Source of the DNA: Glycomyces sp. YM15 | GTDB lineage: Bacteria > Actinomycetota > Actinomycetes > Mycobacteriales > Micromonosporaceae | Length of the DNA: 62,203 nt | Direction of reading: 5' to 3' | Assembly (NCBI RefSeq): GCF_016918015.1 | Contig: NZ_JAERMK010000022.1 | Span: 1 to 62,203 of the forward strand | In this document: one piece after another, positions 36,654-45,448 of the stretch | Numbering within the stretch: position 1 is the stretch's first letter | Layout of the letters: each line of letters begins with the position of its first letter | Program-made: the position numbers and the translations under genes | Notes under the pieces: model-generated | Databases searched by the model: none | Seen by the model: the letters and a program-made list of their open reading frames with translations, nothing else | Told to the model about the DNA's origin: nothing

Positions 36654-38102
36654 GTGCGGCTCCTCGAGACCGAGGCCGCAGCGCGGCTCGGCGAGGCCTT
36701 TCGGGGCTTCCGTCGGGCCGCGCTGTCGGCCGTCTACGGTCGCACAGCGATGGCCGCGGCCGACCGCGGCGACTACCGGGCGCTCCTCGCGCAGTGCGAG
36801 GACGACCGCCTCGGGGTGTGGACGCGCCTGTTCGTGATCGGTGTGCCGGTCCCCGCCGACGCCGCGTCGGCCGCTTTGGCGCCCTTCACCTTCGATGAGG
36901 CGCTCGACTGCGGCCTGATCGAGGCCCGGGATCGCGCCCGCCCCGCCGGCGAGGTCGCGGCGGGTTGGGGCGCCCAGTTCGACGGGGACCGGCTGCTGTT
37001 CTCGGACCAGCTCCCGAACACGACGGGCGGCCGCATGCGCGACCACGTGCTCGGCGTGGGCGGCGCCTCGAAGCTGCTCATGGACGCCACCCTCCGCGCC
37101 CCGGTCGGCAGCGCCCTCGACCTCGGCACCGGATGCGGCGTCCAAGCCCTGGCCCTGGTCGGCCACGCCGCAGCCGTGACCGCCACCGACCTGAGCGAAC
37201 GCGCGGTGGCCTTCGCCGCGCTGAACGCCGTCGTCAACGGCATGGAAATCGAACTGCTGCAAGGCGACCTGCTCGCTCCCGTGGAGGGTCGCCGCTTCGA
37301 CCTCGTGGTCGCGAACCCGCCGTTCGTGATCGCCACGCCCGGCTCGGGCTGGACCTACCGGGACGGGGGCCGCGAAGCCGACGGCATCGCCGCCGAGCTC
37401 GCCGGGGCCGCGGCGGATCTGCTGCACCCTGGCGGCACCATGCAGTTCCTCGCGAACTGGCTGCACGTCACGGGCGAGGACTGGTCCGAGCGCGTCGCGG
37501 GCTGGTTCCCGGACGAGGGCCTCCAGGTCTGGGTCGTGGAGCGCGAGCGCCTCGACCCGCTCGACTACGTGCGCACCTGGCAGCGCGACTCAGGCGAGAC
37601 CCACGACGCCGAGCAGGCCGCGGCCTGGCTCGACTGGTTCGACCGGCGAGCCGTCGAAGGCGTGGGTTTCGGCTTCGTCAACGCCCGCCGGATCGAAGGC
37701 CCGACGACCGTGGTGTGCGAGACGGTCCGCCACTCGGTCGAGACGCCCTGGAGCGACCGCGTCGAGGACTGGTTCGCGGTGCGCGGCAGGGACCTCGAAC
37801 CCGAGACGCTGTGGCGCGCGAAGCTCCGCGTGGCCGAGGGCGTGGTGCTCCGGCAGAGCGCCGCGATCGGCGAGGCAGGCTGGGACGTCGACCGCCAATG
37901 GCTACAGCAGGCGAACGGCATGCGCTACGCCGAGGAACTGGACCCGCTCGTCGTCGCGTTCCTGGGTGCCTGCAACGGCGGATCCGAAGTGCGCCTTCAG
38001 GTCCAGCTCCTCGCCGACACGTACGGCGCGGAGCCCGCGATGCTCTACGCGCAGCTGTACCCGTTCATCCGGCATCTCCTCGAACGAGGATTCCTGCACT
38101 AG
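36654..38102 (+). CDS. Class I SAM-dependent methyltransferase (HemK/small-MT type, NPPF)
   Basis: The 482-residue protein has an N-terminal helical domain (about 1-110, resembling DUF7059), a Rossmann methyltransferase core with [18 protein letters not shown] and the catalytic [13 protein letters not shown], and a C-terminal ~150-residue extension. The NPPF motif marks enzymes that methylate an amide or exocyclic amine nitrogen, as in PrmC/HemK or RlmG; the target here is unknown. The GTG directly abuts the infB stop, so it is probably co-expressed with IF-2, which suggests, without proving, a translation-related substrate. Confidence 0.85.
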   Translation: MRLLETEAAARLGEAFRGFRRAALSAVYGRTAMAAADRGDYRALLAQCEDDRLGVWTRLFVIGVPVPADAASAALAPFTFDEALDCGLIEARDRARPAGEVAAGWGAQFDGDRLLFSDQLPNTTGGRMRDHVLGVGGASKLLMDATLRAPVGSALDLGTGCGVQALALVGHAAAVTATDLSERAVAFAALNAVVNGMEIELLQGDLLAPVEGRRFDLVVANPPFVIATPGSGWTYRDGGREADGIAAELAGAAADLLHPGGTMQFLANWLHVTGEDWSERVAGWFPDEGLQVWVVERERLDPLDYVRTWQRDSGETHDAEQAAAWLDWFDRRAVEGVGFGFVNARRIEGPTTVVCETVRHSVETPWSDRVEDWFAVRGRDLEPETLWRAKLRVAEGVVLRQSAAIGEAGWDVDRQWLQQANGMRYAEELDPLVVAFLGACNGGSEVRLQVQLLADTYGAEPAMLYAQLYPFIRHLLERGFLH

Positions 38103-38208
38103 CGGTGCCGGCTCGCATTCCCGCGTGTCCCTGCGACGGTGTTCGAACGCCCTCCGGCACCCCGTGGTCGAAGCCCGGCACGCCAAGGTCGGCGCAGCCT
38201 GAGGCCCG

Positions 38209-38856
38209 TCAGGACCGCAGGTAGGCGAGGACCGCTTTGACGCGGCGGTGGTGGTCGCCGTCCTCGCTGCTCAGTGTGAGCTTGGTGAAGATGTTGCGGA
38301 TGTGCTTCTCGACCGCGCCGTCGGAGATGAAGAGCTTCTTGCCGATCGCCTTGTTGGAGTGGCCCTCGGCCATGAGGCCCAGGACCTCCTTCTCTCGCGG
38401 CGTGAGGGTCGCGACCGGGTCGTTCTTCCTGCGGCGCACCATGAGCTGGGAGACGACCTCGGGGTCGAAGACCGTGCCGCCCCCGGCGACGCGCTTGAGC
38501 GAGTCCATGAAGTCGTCGACGTCGATCACGCGGTCCTTCAACAGGTAGCCGACCGCGCCCCGGGCGTCCGCGAGGAGGTCGTCCGCGTAGGACACCTCCA
38601 CGTACTGGCTCAGGATGAGCACCGGCGCGCCCGGCACGAGCTCCCGGGCGCGGGTCGCGGCCCGAAGACCCTCGTCGGTGAAGGACGGCGGCATCCGCAC
38701 GTCCACCACCGAGACGTCGGGCCGGTGCTCGGCGACGGCCTCCACGAGGGCGTCGCCGTCGCCGACCTCGGCGACCACTTCGCAGCCGAACTCCGCCAAG
38801 AGCCTGACCAGCCCTGAGCGGATGAGCACTGCGTCATCGGCCACCACTACACGCAC
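38209..38856 (-). CDS. NarL/LuxR family response regulator
   Basis: The 215-residue protein has a receiver domain with the acidic pair ADDAVL, phospho-acceptor D52 in VVDVRMPP and the invariant Lys in GYLLKDR, then a LuxR helix-turn-helix at about 150-212 (LTPREKEVLGLMAEGHSNKA, KHIRNIFTKL). The GTG start at 38856 has GGAGG upstream and overlaps the 3' end of the kinase gene by ten bases. It is the partner of that kinase. Target genes are not evident beyond possible autoregulation. Confidence 0.94.
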   Translation of the reverse strand: MRVVVADDAVLIRSGLVRLLAEFGCEVVAEVGDGDALVEAVAEHRPDVSVVDVRMPPSFTDEGLRAATRARELVPGAPVLILSQYVEVSYADDLLADARGAVGYLLKDRVIDVDDFMDSLKRVAGGGTVFDPEVVSQLMVRRRKNDPVATLTPREKEVLGLMAEGHSNKAIGKKLFISDGAVEKHIRNIFTKLTLSSEDGDHHRRVKAVLAYLRS

Positions 38857-40112
38857 GGAACCTCCACGACGATCACGGTCGGACCGCCGTCGGGGGAGTC
38901 GATGGTCCACTGGCCCTCGACGGCTTTGACCCGGTCGGTGAGACCCGAGAGCCCGTGCCCCTTCGAGACGTGCGCGCCCCCGATCCCGTTGTCGCCGACC
39001 GAGAGCACCAGCCTATCTCCCCAGTCCTCGACCGCGATCGTCGCTTTGGTCGCCCGCGAGTGCTTCGCGATGTTGGTGAGGCACTCGGCGGTGACGAAGT
39101 AGACGGTGCTCTCGACGCTGGCCTTGTAGCGGCCGTTGAGGTTCGTCTCCAACTCGACCGGCACGAGCGAGCGCGCCGCGAGGGCCGCGAGTGCCGCGTC
39201 CAGGCCCCGGTCGGTGAGGATCGGCGGCGCGATGCCCCGCGAGAGCGAGCGGAGCTCGTCGATGGTCTCCCGGGTCTGCGCGATCGCGGCCTCCAGGGTC
39301 GCCTGCGCCGCTTCGGGGTTCGTGGCGAGCTGGCGCTTGACGCGGGCCAGCTCCATGCCCAGGCCCACGAGCCGCTGCTGCGGGCCGTCGTGGATGTCGC
39401 GCTCGATCCGGCGCAGCGCGTCGGCCTCGGCCGAAGTGGCCGCGTTCCGAGACTCCTCGAGCTGGTCGATCCGCTCGTGCAGGCCGCTGATGGAGGTGAG
39501 CATCCCCTTGGCGACGTAGCCCTGCGCCAGCGCCAGACCGCGCAGCACCGGGATGAGCGTGAGCGCCATGATCACGCCGCCGATCACGGCCAGGACCGAC
39601 CGGGCCCCGTACGACGCCCCCCAGCCGAGCCATTCGGTCGCGTAGTGGAGACCGTCGTCGCTGTCGCCGCCGACCGCGGCCTCGATGATCCAGTTGTAGA
39701 AGGGGTAGAGCAGGGTCGCGGCGGTCACCGACCACCACACGATCGCGACCACGAAGCCCACGATCGCGATCGGCAGGGCCGCGACGGCCCACAGCACGTT
39801 GAGCCACGACTGCCCGTCGGTGAGCACGGTCAGGTACCGGCGCAGCGCGGACGCGTCCTCGCGGGCGCGCTTGTAGCGAGGACGGGGCAGGTCACGCCGC
39901 AGCACCGAGGGGAGCATCGACCGGCCGGCGGCCGCCATGCCGCGCATCGCGAAGAGCGTGGCGGCGGCGATGGGCACGCCGATCCAGATGACGGCGGTGC
40001 CGACGCCGAGCACCGTGCCGGTGACGCCGATGATGAAGGCGGGCAAGGCGATGAAGAACATCGACAGCAGATAGCCGGTGTCGACTCCCAGTTGCCTCAG
40101 GGTTGTTCGCAT
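38847..40112 (-). CDS. NarL-type sensor histidine kinase
   Basis: The 421-residue kinase begins with two membrane hairpins (about residues 14-55 and 105-185), a 'putative sensor' type input domain. A short coiled linker leads to the HisKA_3 box RIERDIHDGPQQRLVGLGME with the phospho-accepting His, and a compact ATPase domain with NIAKHSRATKA, VGDNGIGG and GHGLSGLTDRV. It overlaps its regulator gene. The ligand is probably a membrane or envelope cue, which is an inference from the architecture. Confidence 0.94.
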   Translation of the reverse strand: MRTTLRQLGVDTGYLLSMFFIALPAFIIGVTGTVLGVGTAVIWIGVPIAAATLFAMRGMAAAGRSMLPSVLRRDLPRPRYKRAREDASALRRYLTVLTDGQSWLNVLWAVAALPIAIVGFVVAIVWWSVTAATLLYPFYNWIIEAAVGGDSDDGLHYATEWLGWGASYGARSVLAVIGGVIMALTLIPVLRGLALAQGYVAKGMLTSISGLHERIDQLEESRNAATSAEADALRRIERDIHDGPQQRLVGLGMELARVKRQLATNPEAAQATLEAAIAQTRETIDELRSLSRGIAPPILTDRGLDAALAALAARSLVPVELETNLNGRYKASVESTVYFVTAECLTNIAKHSRATKATIAVEDWGDRLVLSVGDNGIGGAHVSKGHGLSGLTDRVKAVEGQWTIDSPDGGPTVIVVEVPCV

Positions 40113-40128
40113 GCGTCAACACTAGGAA

Positions 40129-40154
40129 GGCCGGGTCGCCACCGCGACCCGGCC
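40129..40154 (-). terminator. Terminator between the DUF6069-like gene and the kinase gene
   Basis: A perfect 11-bp stem (40129-40139 with 40144-40154) with a four-base loop. It lies downstream of the minus-strand membrane protein gene and just upstream of the kinase start, so it separates the two units. Confidence 0.75.
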
Positions 40155-40203
40155 GTCCTGCGTCTTCCTGGTAGGGACAGCCCTACCGCACGCGGCAGCG
40201 CTC

Positions 40204-40734
40204 CTAGCCGACACCGGCTCCCGGCCCGCGCGGCTCCCGCGTCGCGATCCCGGCCACGGAGTTCAGCAGGCTCATGATGCAGATCCCGATCACGAAGTTC
40301 AGACCGGCGGTCGCGATCTGCGATTCCAGATCGGCCACGACCGTGAACGGGATGAGCACGCCCACCGCGATCACCAGCAGCATGATCCAGATGAAGAAGC
40401 TCATCGGCCGTGGCATCAGCAGTAGCAGCATGTGCACGACCCCGGTTGCGAGGATCGCGGTCCCGAACGCACCGAACGCGTACGTCGTCGTGGTCGCGTC
40501 GCCGTACGCCCCCGCATCCGACGGCGAGAGGATGTGGATGCCGAAGACGCCGCGCACGAGCAGGATGCCCACCAGCGCGACCAGCGCGGCGACCACGGCC
40601 GTGCCGAACCCGCCGGCCCATAGCTTCGCGGCGTCGACCGACGGCCGCTGCGATCCCGGGTGCGCCTCGGCCCCCACCGGGTATTGCCTCGTCGGGTCGT
40701 GGTTCCCGGCCCAACCGCCTTGCGGTGCCGACAT
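40204..40734 (-). CDS. DUF6069-like four-helix membrane protein
   Basis: The 176-residue product has a polar N terminus (about 40 residues) and four hydrophobic helices: WAGGFGTAVVAALVALVGIL, AFGAFGTAILATGVVHMLLL, FFIWIMLLVIAVGVLIPFTV and FVIGICIMSLLNSVAGIA. This matches the general form of DUF6069, a family of actinobacterial membrane proteins without known function. The ATG at 40734 follows AAGGAGG at ideal spacing; an upstream in-frame start is rejected for lack of one. It is divergent from the DUF503 gene. Confidence 0.7.
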   Translation of the reverse strand: MSAPQGGWAGNHDPTRQYPVGAEAHPGSQRPSVDAAKLWAGGFGTAVVAALVALVGILLVRGVFGIHILSPSDAGAYGDATTTTYAFGAFGTAILATGVVHMLLLLMPRPMSFFIWIMLLVIAVGVLIPFTVVADLESQIATAGLNFVIGICIMSLLNSVAGIATREPRGPGAGVG

Positions 40735-40877
40735 GGTTCCTCCTTCTCGGCGAAGCTCGCGAACCGCCCGAAACGGCTCGCTTCTCGGCCTCATGGTGGC
40801 AGTTACCCGTGATGGAGGTCGCGAAACCGTTGTTTTCCGGCAGCTGAAAAGATCTTGGGGATGTCAGGGGCGGCGCG

Positions 40878-40883
40878 TAATCT
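40878..40883 (+). promoter_or_regulatory. -10 element for a leaderless DUF503 message
   Basis: TAATCT is exactly six bases before the GTG at 40890, and there is no ribosome-binding site. Transcription probably starts at the GTG. Confidence 0.6.
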
Positions 40884-40889
40884 AGAGCG

Positions 40890-41186
40890 GTGTTCACCGG
40901 ATGCGCAGAATTCGATCTCCTTCTCCCACCGGACTCCCGCTCACTGAAGGCCAAGCGCTCCTACGTGCGCCCGATCGTCGCCTCGCTGCGGAAGTACGAG
41001 GTGGCGGTGGCCGAAGTCGGCGACCAGGACGTCCACGGCCGCACCACCATCGGCGTCGCCGCCGTGGCGGGCGAGAACCGGCACGTGCAGGAGCTCCTGG
41101 ACGCCTGCGAGCACCACATCGCGGGACGACCCGAAGTGGAACTCCTGAAGGTCCGGCGGCGCGTCTTCGGCCCAGAAGACGAATAG
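40890..41186 (+). CDS. DUF503 (YlxP-like) protein
   Basis: The 98-residue protein is a typical DUF503 member: TGCAEFDLLLPPDSRSLKAK, then YVRPIVASLRKYEVAVAEVG and a final PEVELLKVRRRVFG. The family is encoded between infB and rbfA in many Gram-positives and is probably linked to ribosome maturation, but has no established activity. Here it has its own promoter and lies 4.2 kb from infB. rbfA starts 168 bases downstream behind structured leader RNA. Confidence 0.9.
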   Translation: MFTGCAEFDLLLPPDSRSLKAKRSYVRPIVASLRKYEVAVAEVGDQDVHGRTTIGVAAVAGENRHVQELLDACEHHIAGRPEVELLKVRRRVFGPEDE

Positions 41187-41240
41187 CGCCGGTCGAACAG
41201 CAGGACCAGTAGCGGCTCGCCCGAGAGGCGAGTCGCAGAG

Positions 41241-41302
41241 CGGCCCCGTCGGGGCCGATTCACGGCTCGCAAGCGTCGCCGAGGCGGTTCAGGGCCGTGA
41301 AT
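41241..41302 (+). promoter_or_regulatory. Hairpins in the rbfA leader
   Basis: A 7-bp hairpin (41241-41247 with 41251-41257) is followed by a 9-bp inverted repeat (41258-41266 with 41294-41302) spanning 27 bases. They may end the DUF503 transcript or structure the rbfA leader. I cannot tell which. Confidence 0.4.
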
Positions 41303-41354
41303 GACTATGGCGCATCCGAATCGAGGTGCGCGTGAAGCGGAAGGCAGGAATGCG

Positions 41355-41801
41355 ATGGCAGACGCGTCGAAGCGGGCCCAGGTGTCCAAGCGGGTCATGG
41401 AGCTCACCGCCCAGGCGGTGCGCAAGCTCAAGGACCCCCGGGTCGGCATGGTCACCATCACCGACGCACGCATGACCCCGGACCTTCGCGAAGCGACGGT
41501 CTTCTACACCGTCCTCGGCGACGACGAAGCGGTCAAGGCCTCCGCGGCCGGGCTCGAACGCGCCACCGGGCACCTCCGCACCACCGTCGGACGCGCCCTC
41601 GGGATGCGGCACACGCCGTCCCTCACCTTCGTGGCCGACACCGTCCCCGACCAGGCCAACCGCATCGAAGAGCTCCTCGCGAAGGCCGCCGCGGCCGATG
41701 CCGAGGTCCACAAGATCGCCGAAGGCGCCACCTACGCGGGCGACGAGAACCCGTACATAGAGAAGGACGAAGAGGAGGACTCGGAAGAGTCCACCCGGTG
41801 A
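41355..41801 (+). CDS. rbfA: Ribosome-binding factor A
   Basis: RbfA (148 aa) binds the 5' helix of 16S rRNA during 30S maturation and cold adaptation. The KH-like core reads RVMELTAQAVRKLKDPRVGM, VTITDARMTPDLREATVFYT and LRTTVGRALGMRHTPSLTF. The C-terminal tail is very acidic (EKDEEEDSEES), a common actinobacterial extension. The ATG at 41355 follows AGGCAGGAA; upstream in-frame starts lack homology. The stop overlaps the MATE transporter GTG. Confidence 0.95.
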   Translation: MADASKRAQVSKRVMELTAQAVRKLKDPRVGMVTITDARMTPDLREATVFYTVLGDDEAVKASAAGLERATGHLRTTVGRALGMRHTPSLTFVADTVPDQANRIEELLAKAAAADAEVHKIAEGATYAGDENPYIEKDEEEDSEESTR

Positions 41802-43123
41802 CCCCGGCCTCGCGGGACGTCGCACCGCGACCGGCCTCGTACCGGCGCATCGCGTCCCTCGCGATCCCGGCCCTGGTCGTGCTCGCCGCCGAGCCGATCT
41901 ACCTCCTGATCGACACGGCCGTCGTCGGCCATCTCGGCGCCGTCCCGCTCGGCGGCCTCGCCCTCGGCGGCGTCATCATGGGCCTCGCGCCGTTCATCGG
42001 CGCGGTCCTCGCCTACGGCACCACCGCCCGGGCCTCCCGCCGATACGGCGCCGGAGACCGGCCCGGCGCGGTGGCCGAAGGCGTCCAGGGCACCTGGCTC
42101 GCGCTGGCCGCCGGCCTCGCCATGATCGTGGCCTTCCAGTTCCTCGCGGGCCCGGTCGCCGGACTCATGGGCGACGACCCGGCCGTCGAGACCGCGGCCG
42201 CCGAATGGCTGCGCGTCGCCGTCCTCGGCGCACCGTTCCTGCTCGTGGCCGGCGCCGGCCAGGGCTGGATGCGCGCGGTGCAGGACACCAAGCGCCCCAT
42301 GTGGTTCGTGACCGCCTCCTTCCTGCTCTCGGCCGCTCTCGCGCCGATCCTCGTGTACCCGGTCGGACTCGGCCTCGTCGGCTCCGCCTGGGCCAACGCC
42401 GTCGCGCAGGCCACCTCCGGCGTGCTGTTCCTCCTCGCGCTGCGGCGCGAAGGCGTCCCGCTCCGCATCGACCGGGCGCTCATGTCGAAGCAGCTCGTCG
42501 CCAACGGCGACTTGATCATCCGCGGCATCGCCTTCCAGGTCAGCTCCTTCTCCGCCACCGCCGTGGCCGCCCGCGTCGGCACGGCCGCGCTCGGCGCCCA
42601 CCAGATCGGCATGCAGCTGTGGTTCTTCGCGGCGCTGGCGCTCGACGCGGTGGCGATCGCGGGGCAGGCGCTCATCGGCGCCGACCTCGGCGCGGGCAGG
42701 CCCGCCGCCGCTCGGGCCTCGGCGAAGCGGTTGACCATCGTGGGCCTCGGCTACGGCGCGGTCTTCCTGCTCGTGATCCTCGCGCTGCTGCCGGTCCTCC
42801 CGGACCTGTTCACGGCCTCCGCGAGCGTTCACGACCAGCTCGGTCACATCTGGCCGTGGCTCGTGGTGCTGCTGCCGGTGGCGGGCGTGGTCTTCGCGCT
42901 CGACGGCGTGCTCATCGGCGCGGGGGACCTGCGGTTCATGCGGAACATGACCGTCATCTCGATCGCGAGCGGCCTGCCGTTCACGTGGCTCACGCTCGTC
43001 TTCGGGTGGGGCCTCACCGGCATCTGGGGCGGCATCGCCGTGTTCATGCTCGTGCGCCTCGGCATGATCCTCTGGCGGCTGCGTTCGGGTGACTGGGCCG
43101 TCACCGGCGCCGAGCGCGACTGA
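41798..43123 (+). CDS. MATE family (DinF-type) efflux transporter
   Basis: The 441-residue protein has twelve membrane helices in two homologous halves, with the MATE signature in the first helices (ALVVLAAEPIYLLIDTAVVG) and GAGQGWMRAVQDTKRPMWF in the loop region. DinF-type MATE proteins are Na+ or H+ antiporters exporting organic cations or oxidised compounds. The GTG start overlaps the rbfA stop by four bases, and the rbfA-MATE-truB order is widespread in actinobacteria, so it is probably co-transcribed with rbfA. Confidence 0.93.
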   Translation: MTPASRDVAPRPASYRRIASLAIPALVVLAAEPIYLLIDTAVVGHLGAVPLGGLALGGVIMGLAPFIGAVLAYGTTARASRRYGAGDRPGAVAEGVQGTWLALAAGLAMIVAFQFLAGPVAGLMGDDPAVETAAAEWLRVAVLGAPFLLVAGAGQGWMRAVQDTKRPMWFVTASFLLSAALAPILVYPVGLGLVGSAWANAVAQATSGVLFLLALRREGVPLRIDRALMSKQLVANGDLIIRGIAFQVSSFSATAVAARVGTAALGAHQIGMQLWFFAALALDAVAIAGQALIGADLGAGRPAAARASAKRLTIVGLGYGAVFLLVILALLPVLPDLFTASASVHDQLGHIWPWLVVLLPVAGVVFALDGVLIGAGDLRFMRNMTVISIASGLPFTWLTLVFGWGLTGIWGGIAVFMLVRLGMILWRLRSGDWAVTGAERD

Positions 43124-43189
43124 GAACTCTCATCCCACTATGTGAATTCTGCGCGAAACGTCGCCTGAACCTTCGTTAAGGTCTCGAGG

Positions 43190-43303
43190 ATGAAGACTCT
43201 TTCATCGACTCGACGGAAGCGCCGTACCCGTCCCGATAGTTGGGACGAGGAGAAGGCGGAGGCTCTGCGCGCCCTTCAGGAATCGCTCGACCGGCACCAG
43301 TAG
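43190..43303 (+). CDS. Possible 37-residue basic/acidic microprotein
   Basis: An ATG at 43190 behind GAGG opens a 37-codon frame. The N terminus is basic (LSSTRRKRRTRPDSWD) and the C terminus a charged amphipathic helix (EEKAEALRALQESLDRHQ). Codon use is intermediate. TTAAGG at 43175-43180 could be a -10. It fills the gap between the MATE gene and truB. No family is recognised. Confidence 0.45.
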   Translation: MKTLSSTRRKRRTRPDSWDEEKAEALRALQESLDRHQ

Positions 43304-43337
43304 CCACCCGCGCGGCGGGCGCGGTCCGAGGCGCGGT

Positions 43338-43343
43338 TAGCCT
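43338..43343 (+). promoter_or_regulatory. -10 element for a leaderless truB message
   Basis: TAGCCT lies eight bases before the GTG at 43352, without a ribosome-binding site. This is compatible with transcription starting at the start codon. Confidence 0.5.
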
Positions 43344-43351
43344 CTACGACC

Positions 43352-44284
43352 GTGACCACAGTGCCGCCCAGATCCGCGAAACCCGCCCGCCCGGTCGAGC
43401 CGGGCCTCATCGTCGTCGACAAGCCGCAGGGCATCACCTCGCACGGCGTGGTGTCCCGGATGCGCCGCATCTGCGGCACCCGCAAAGTGGGGCACGGCGG
43501 CACCCTCGACCCGATGGCGACCGGCGTGCTCATCATCGCGGTCGGCAAGGCCACCAAGCTGCTGACGTACGTGTCCGGCCTGGGCAAGTCCTACGCTGCG
43601 ACGATCCGGCTCGGGCAGGCCACGGTCACCGACGACGCCGAAGGCGAGGTGACCGCGAGCGCCGACGCCTCGGCGGTGGCGGACGCCGCGGTCCGCGAGG
43701 GTCTCGCGGCGATGACCGGCGAGATCGACCAGGTGCCGAGTGCGGTGAGCGCGGTCAAGATCGACGGCCAGCGCGCCTACAAGCGCGTGCGCGAGGGCGA
43801 GACGGTCGCATTGAAGGCCCGGCGGGTCACGATCGCTTCGATCGAGGTCGAGGCGATCCGGCGCGAGGGCGCGTTCGTGGACGTGGACGTGGACGTCTCC
43901 TGTTCTTCGGGCACCTATATCCGCGCGATCGCGCGGGACCTCGGCGATGCGCTCGGCGTGGGCGGCCACTTGACCGCTTTGCGGCGCACCAGGATCGGTG
44001 GTTTCGGGATCGATAGTGCCGCTACTTTGGAAGCGCTGGCGGAGCGGTCCGAGGCGGGCGGGCCGCTGGGCACGCTCGCGATGGGCGAGGCGGCCGCGCG
44101 GCTGATGCCGACGCGCACGGCGACCGAAGCGGAGGCGAAGGCGCTGTCGTACGGCAAGCCGCTCGACGCGGCCGGCATCGAGGGACGCTACGCGGTCCTC
44201 GATGAGGGCGGCGCGCTGCTCGCGGTCATGGTCGAGCAGGGCGACAAGGCGAAGCCCGAGACGGTCTTCGCCGCCGCGAGCTGA
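43352..44284 (+). CDS. truB: tRNA pseudouridine(55) synthase
   Basis: TruB (310 aa) makes the pseudouridine at position 55 in the T-loop of all tRNAs. The catalytic motif GHGGTLDPMATGVLIIAVGK carries the nucleophile Asp; LIVVDKPQGITSHGVVSRMR precedes it and CSSGTYIRAIARDLG is the conserved C-terminal element. A short actinobacterial-type C-terminal domain follows. The GTG at 43352 sits just behind a -10 hexamer. It ends convergent with an araC-type gene. Confidence 0.96.
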   Translation: MTTVPPRSAKPARPVEPGLIVVDKPQGITSHGVVSRMRRICGTRKVGHGGTLDPMATGVLIIAVGKATKLLTYVSGLGKSYAATIRLGQATVTDDAEGEVTASADASAVADAAVREGLAAMTGEIDQVPSAVSAVKIDGQRAYKRVREGETVALKARRVTIASIEVEAIRREGAFVDVDVDVSCSSGTYIRAIARDLGDALGVGGHLTALRRTRIGGFGIDSAATLEALAERSEAGGPLGTLAMGEAAARLMPTRTATEAEAKALSYGKPLDAAGIEGRYAVLDEGGALLAVMVEQGDKAKPETVFAAAS

Positions 44285-44292
44285 GACCGTGT

Positions 44293-44320
44293 GGGTCGCG
44301 CGGGTCGTGCTGCGCGACCC
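44293..44320. terminator. Terminator between truB and the AraC gene
   Basis: A perfect 9-bp stem (44293-44301 with 44312-44320) with a ten-base loop lies eight bases after the truB stop. The remaining spacer to 44451 holds nothing else that I can support. Confidence 0.6.
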
Positions 44321-44451
44321 GGCGGCGCAGGACCGCGGGGCGGCCGTGCGTGCCCCTCCCCGCCGCATCCGCCTCAAGCGAGGGACGACGCTCCCGCACG
44401 GGTCTGACATCGCAGTGTCCTCGCAGTTCGATGACACTGTGGCGGGTCTGG

Positions 44452-45345
44452 TCAGACCAGTCTCGGCGAGGCCGCTTCGCTGCGGAAGGCGATCGGGGTC
44501 ATGCCGGTTCGCTGGGCGAAGAACTTGTTGAAGTTGGTGGCGCTGCTGAACCCCAGCCGTTCGCCGATGCGGGCCGCCGGGATCGGGGAGCACGCGAGCA
44601 TTCGCTTGGCCTCCAGGATGACCCGGCGGTCGATGAACTCCTTCGCCGGAATCCCGGCCGCCGCGAGCGTCGCTCGCGAGAGGGTCCTGGGGGAGTAGGC
44701 GAGCGCCTCCGCGTAATCGCTGAGCCGCCGCGAGTTCGCGAAGTCCCGTTCCACCGCATCGCGAAACGCCAGGTACACCTCGCTCGGGTCCGGCCCGGCC
44801 TGCGGCGCGGGCAGGCTCGCGACCCGCAGAACCAGCACCGCGAGCAGATGCCGCAGCACCTGCAGCCGGGTGTCGTACGGCAGTCGGTCGGCCGAGTGCT
44901 CCCACTGCAACTGCGTGGTCGCGGCGCGCAGCAGCGCGTGGTCGTCGTTCTGGGGAACGCGCACCACCGGCGCGTGCGGGTCGTCGACGCACACCCCGAT
45001 CGCGGTGTCAGGGTCCAGGAACCCGGTGGCGAAGCGGATGACGGTGCCCTCGGCCTGTTCGAGGCCGCCCCACTGCTGCACCTGTCCCGGCCGCGCCCAC
45101 AGCCACTGACCCGGGGCGAGGGCGTGCTCGGTGAAGTCGACCGAATGCCGCATCGATCCCGAGGTCAGGGTGAGCAGGCAGTGCCGGTCGGACCGGAAGG
45201 GACGCGCCAGAGCGGGAGCGTCGCCGCTCGAGCGCAGGCGCGCGAGCGTCAGGATCTCGATCAAGGGGCCGTCGTGCGGGGCCGGCTCCGGGGCGGGCGC
45301 GAAAAAGCGGCCCGTTATGTCGTCTTGTCGCGTATTCACCAGCAT
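44452..45345 (-). CDS. AraC family transcriptional regulator
   Basis: The C-terminal ~100 residues are a double helix-turn-helix of AraC type: LSDYAEALAYSPRTLSRATL, then IPAKEFIDRRVILEAKRMLA and IGERLGFSSATNFNKFFAQR. The N-terminal part is a cupin-like sensor domain (APGQWLWARPGQVQQW). The ATG at 45345 gives 297 residues and has TAAACT eight bases upstream, suggesting a leaderless start; an ATG at 45396 would add 17 residues. It is divergent from the mycothiol-reductase-like gene, a plausible target. Confidence 0.88.
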   Translation of the reverse strand: MLVNTRQDDITGRFFAPAPEPAPHDGPLIEILTLARLRSSGDAPALARPFRSDRHCLLTLTSGSMRHSVDFTEHALAPGQWLWARPGQVQQWGGLEQAEGTVIRFATGFLDPDTAIGVCVDDPHAPVVRVPQNDDHALLRAATTQLQWEHSADRLPYDTRLQVLRHLLAVLVLRVASLPAPQAGPDPSEVYLAFRDAVERDFANSRRLSDYAEALAYSPRTLSRATLAAAGIPAKEFIDRRVILEAKRMLACSPIPAARIGERLGFSSATNFNKFFAQRTGMTPIAFRSEAASPRLV

Positions 45346-45435
45346 CGACGGCAAGTTTATCCCTTTTATCGTGGTTCCACAGTGTGTCTCGATCATAGGG
45401 GCGAAACCGCCCGGGAAACTTGTTTAAATTTGAAG

Positions 45436-45441
45436 TAGTGT
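45436..45441 (+). promoter_or_regulatory. -10 element for a leaderless DsbA-family message
   Basis: TAGTGT is seven bases before the ATG at 45449 and no ribosome-binding site is present. The intergenic segment 45346-45448 is A/T-rich and must also hold the divergent araC-type promoter. Confidence 0.6.
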
Positions 45442-45448
45442 AGTGCCC

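Noticed and set aside
33822..37466. A 1214-codon minus-strand frame opposite infB and the methyltransferase gene
   Set aside because: It mirrors the infB codon structure. Its start lies inside the methyltransferase coding region and no domain is recognisable.
36654..38102. Assignment of the methyltransferase as PrmC (release factor glutamine methyltransferase)
   Set aside because: The motif is NPPF rather than the typical NPPY, the protein is much longer, and it is not beside prfA. It was kept as a general class I methyltransferase.
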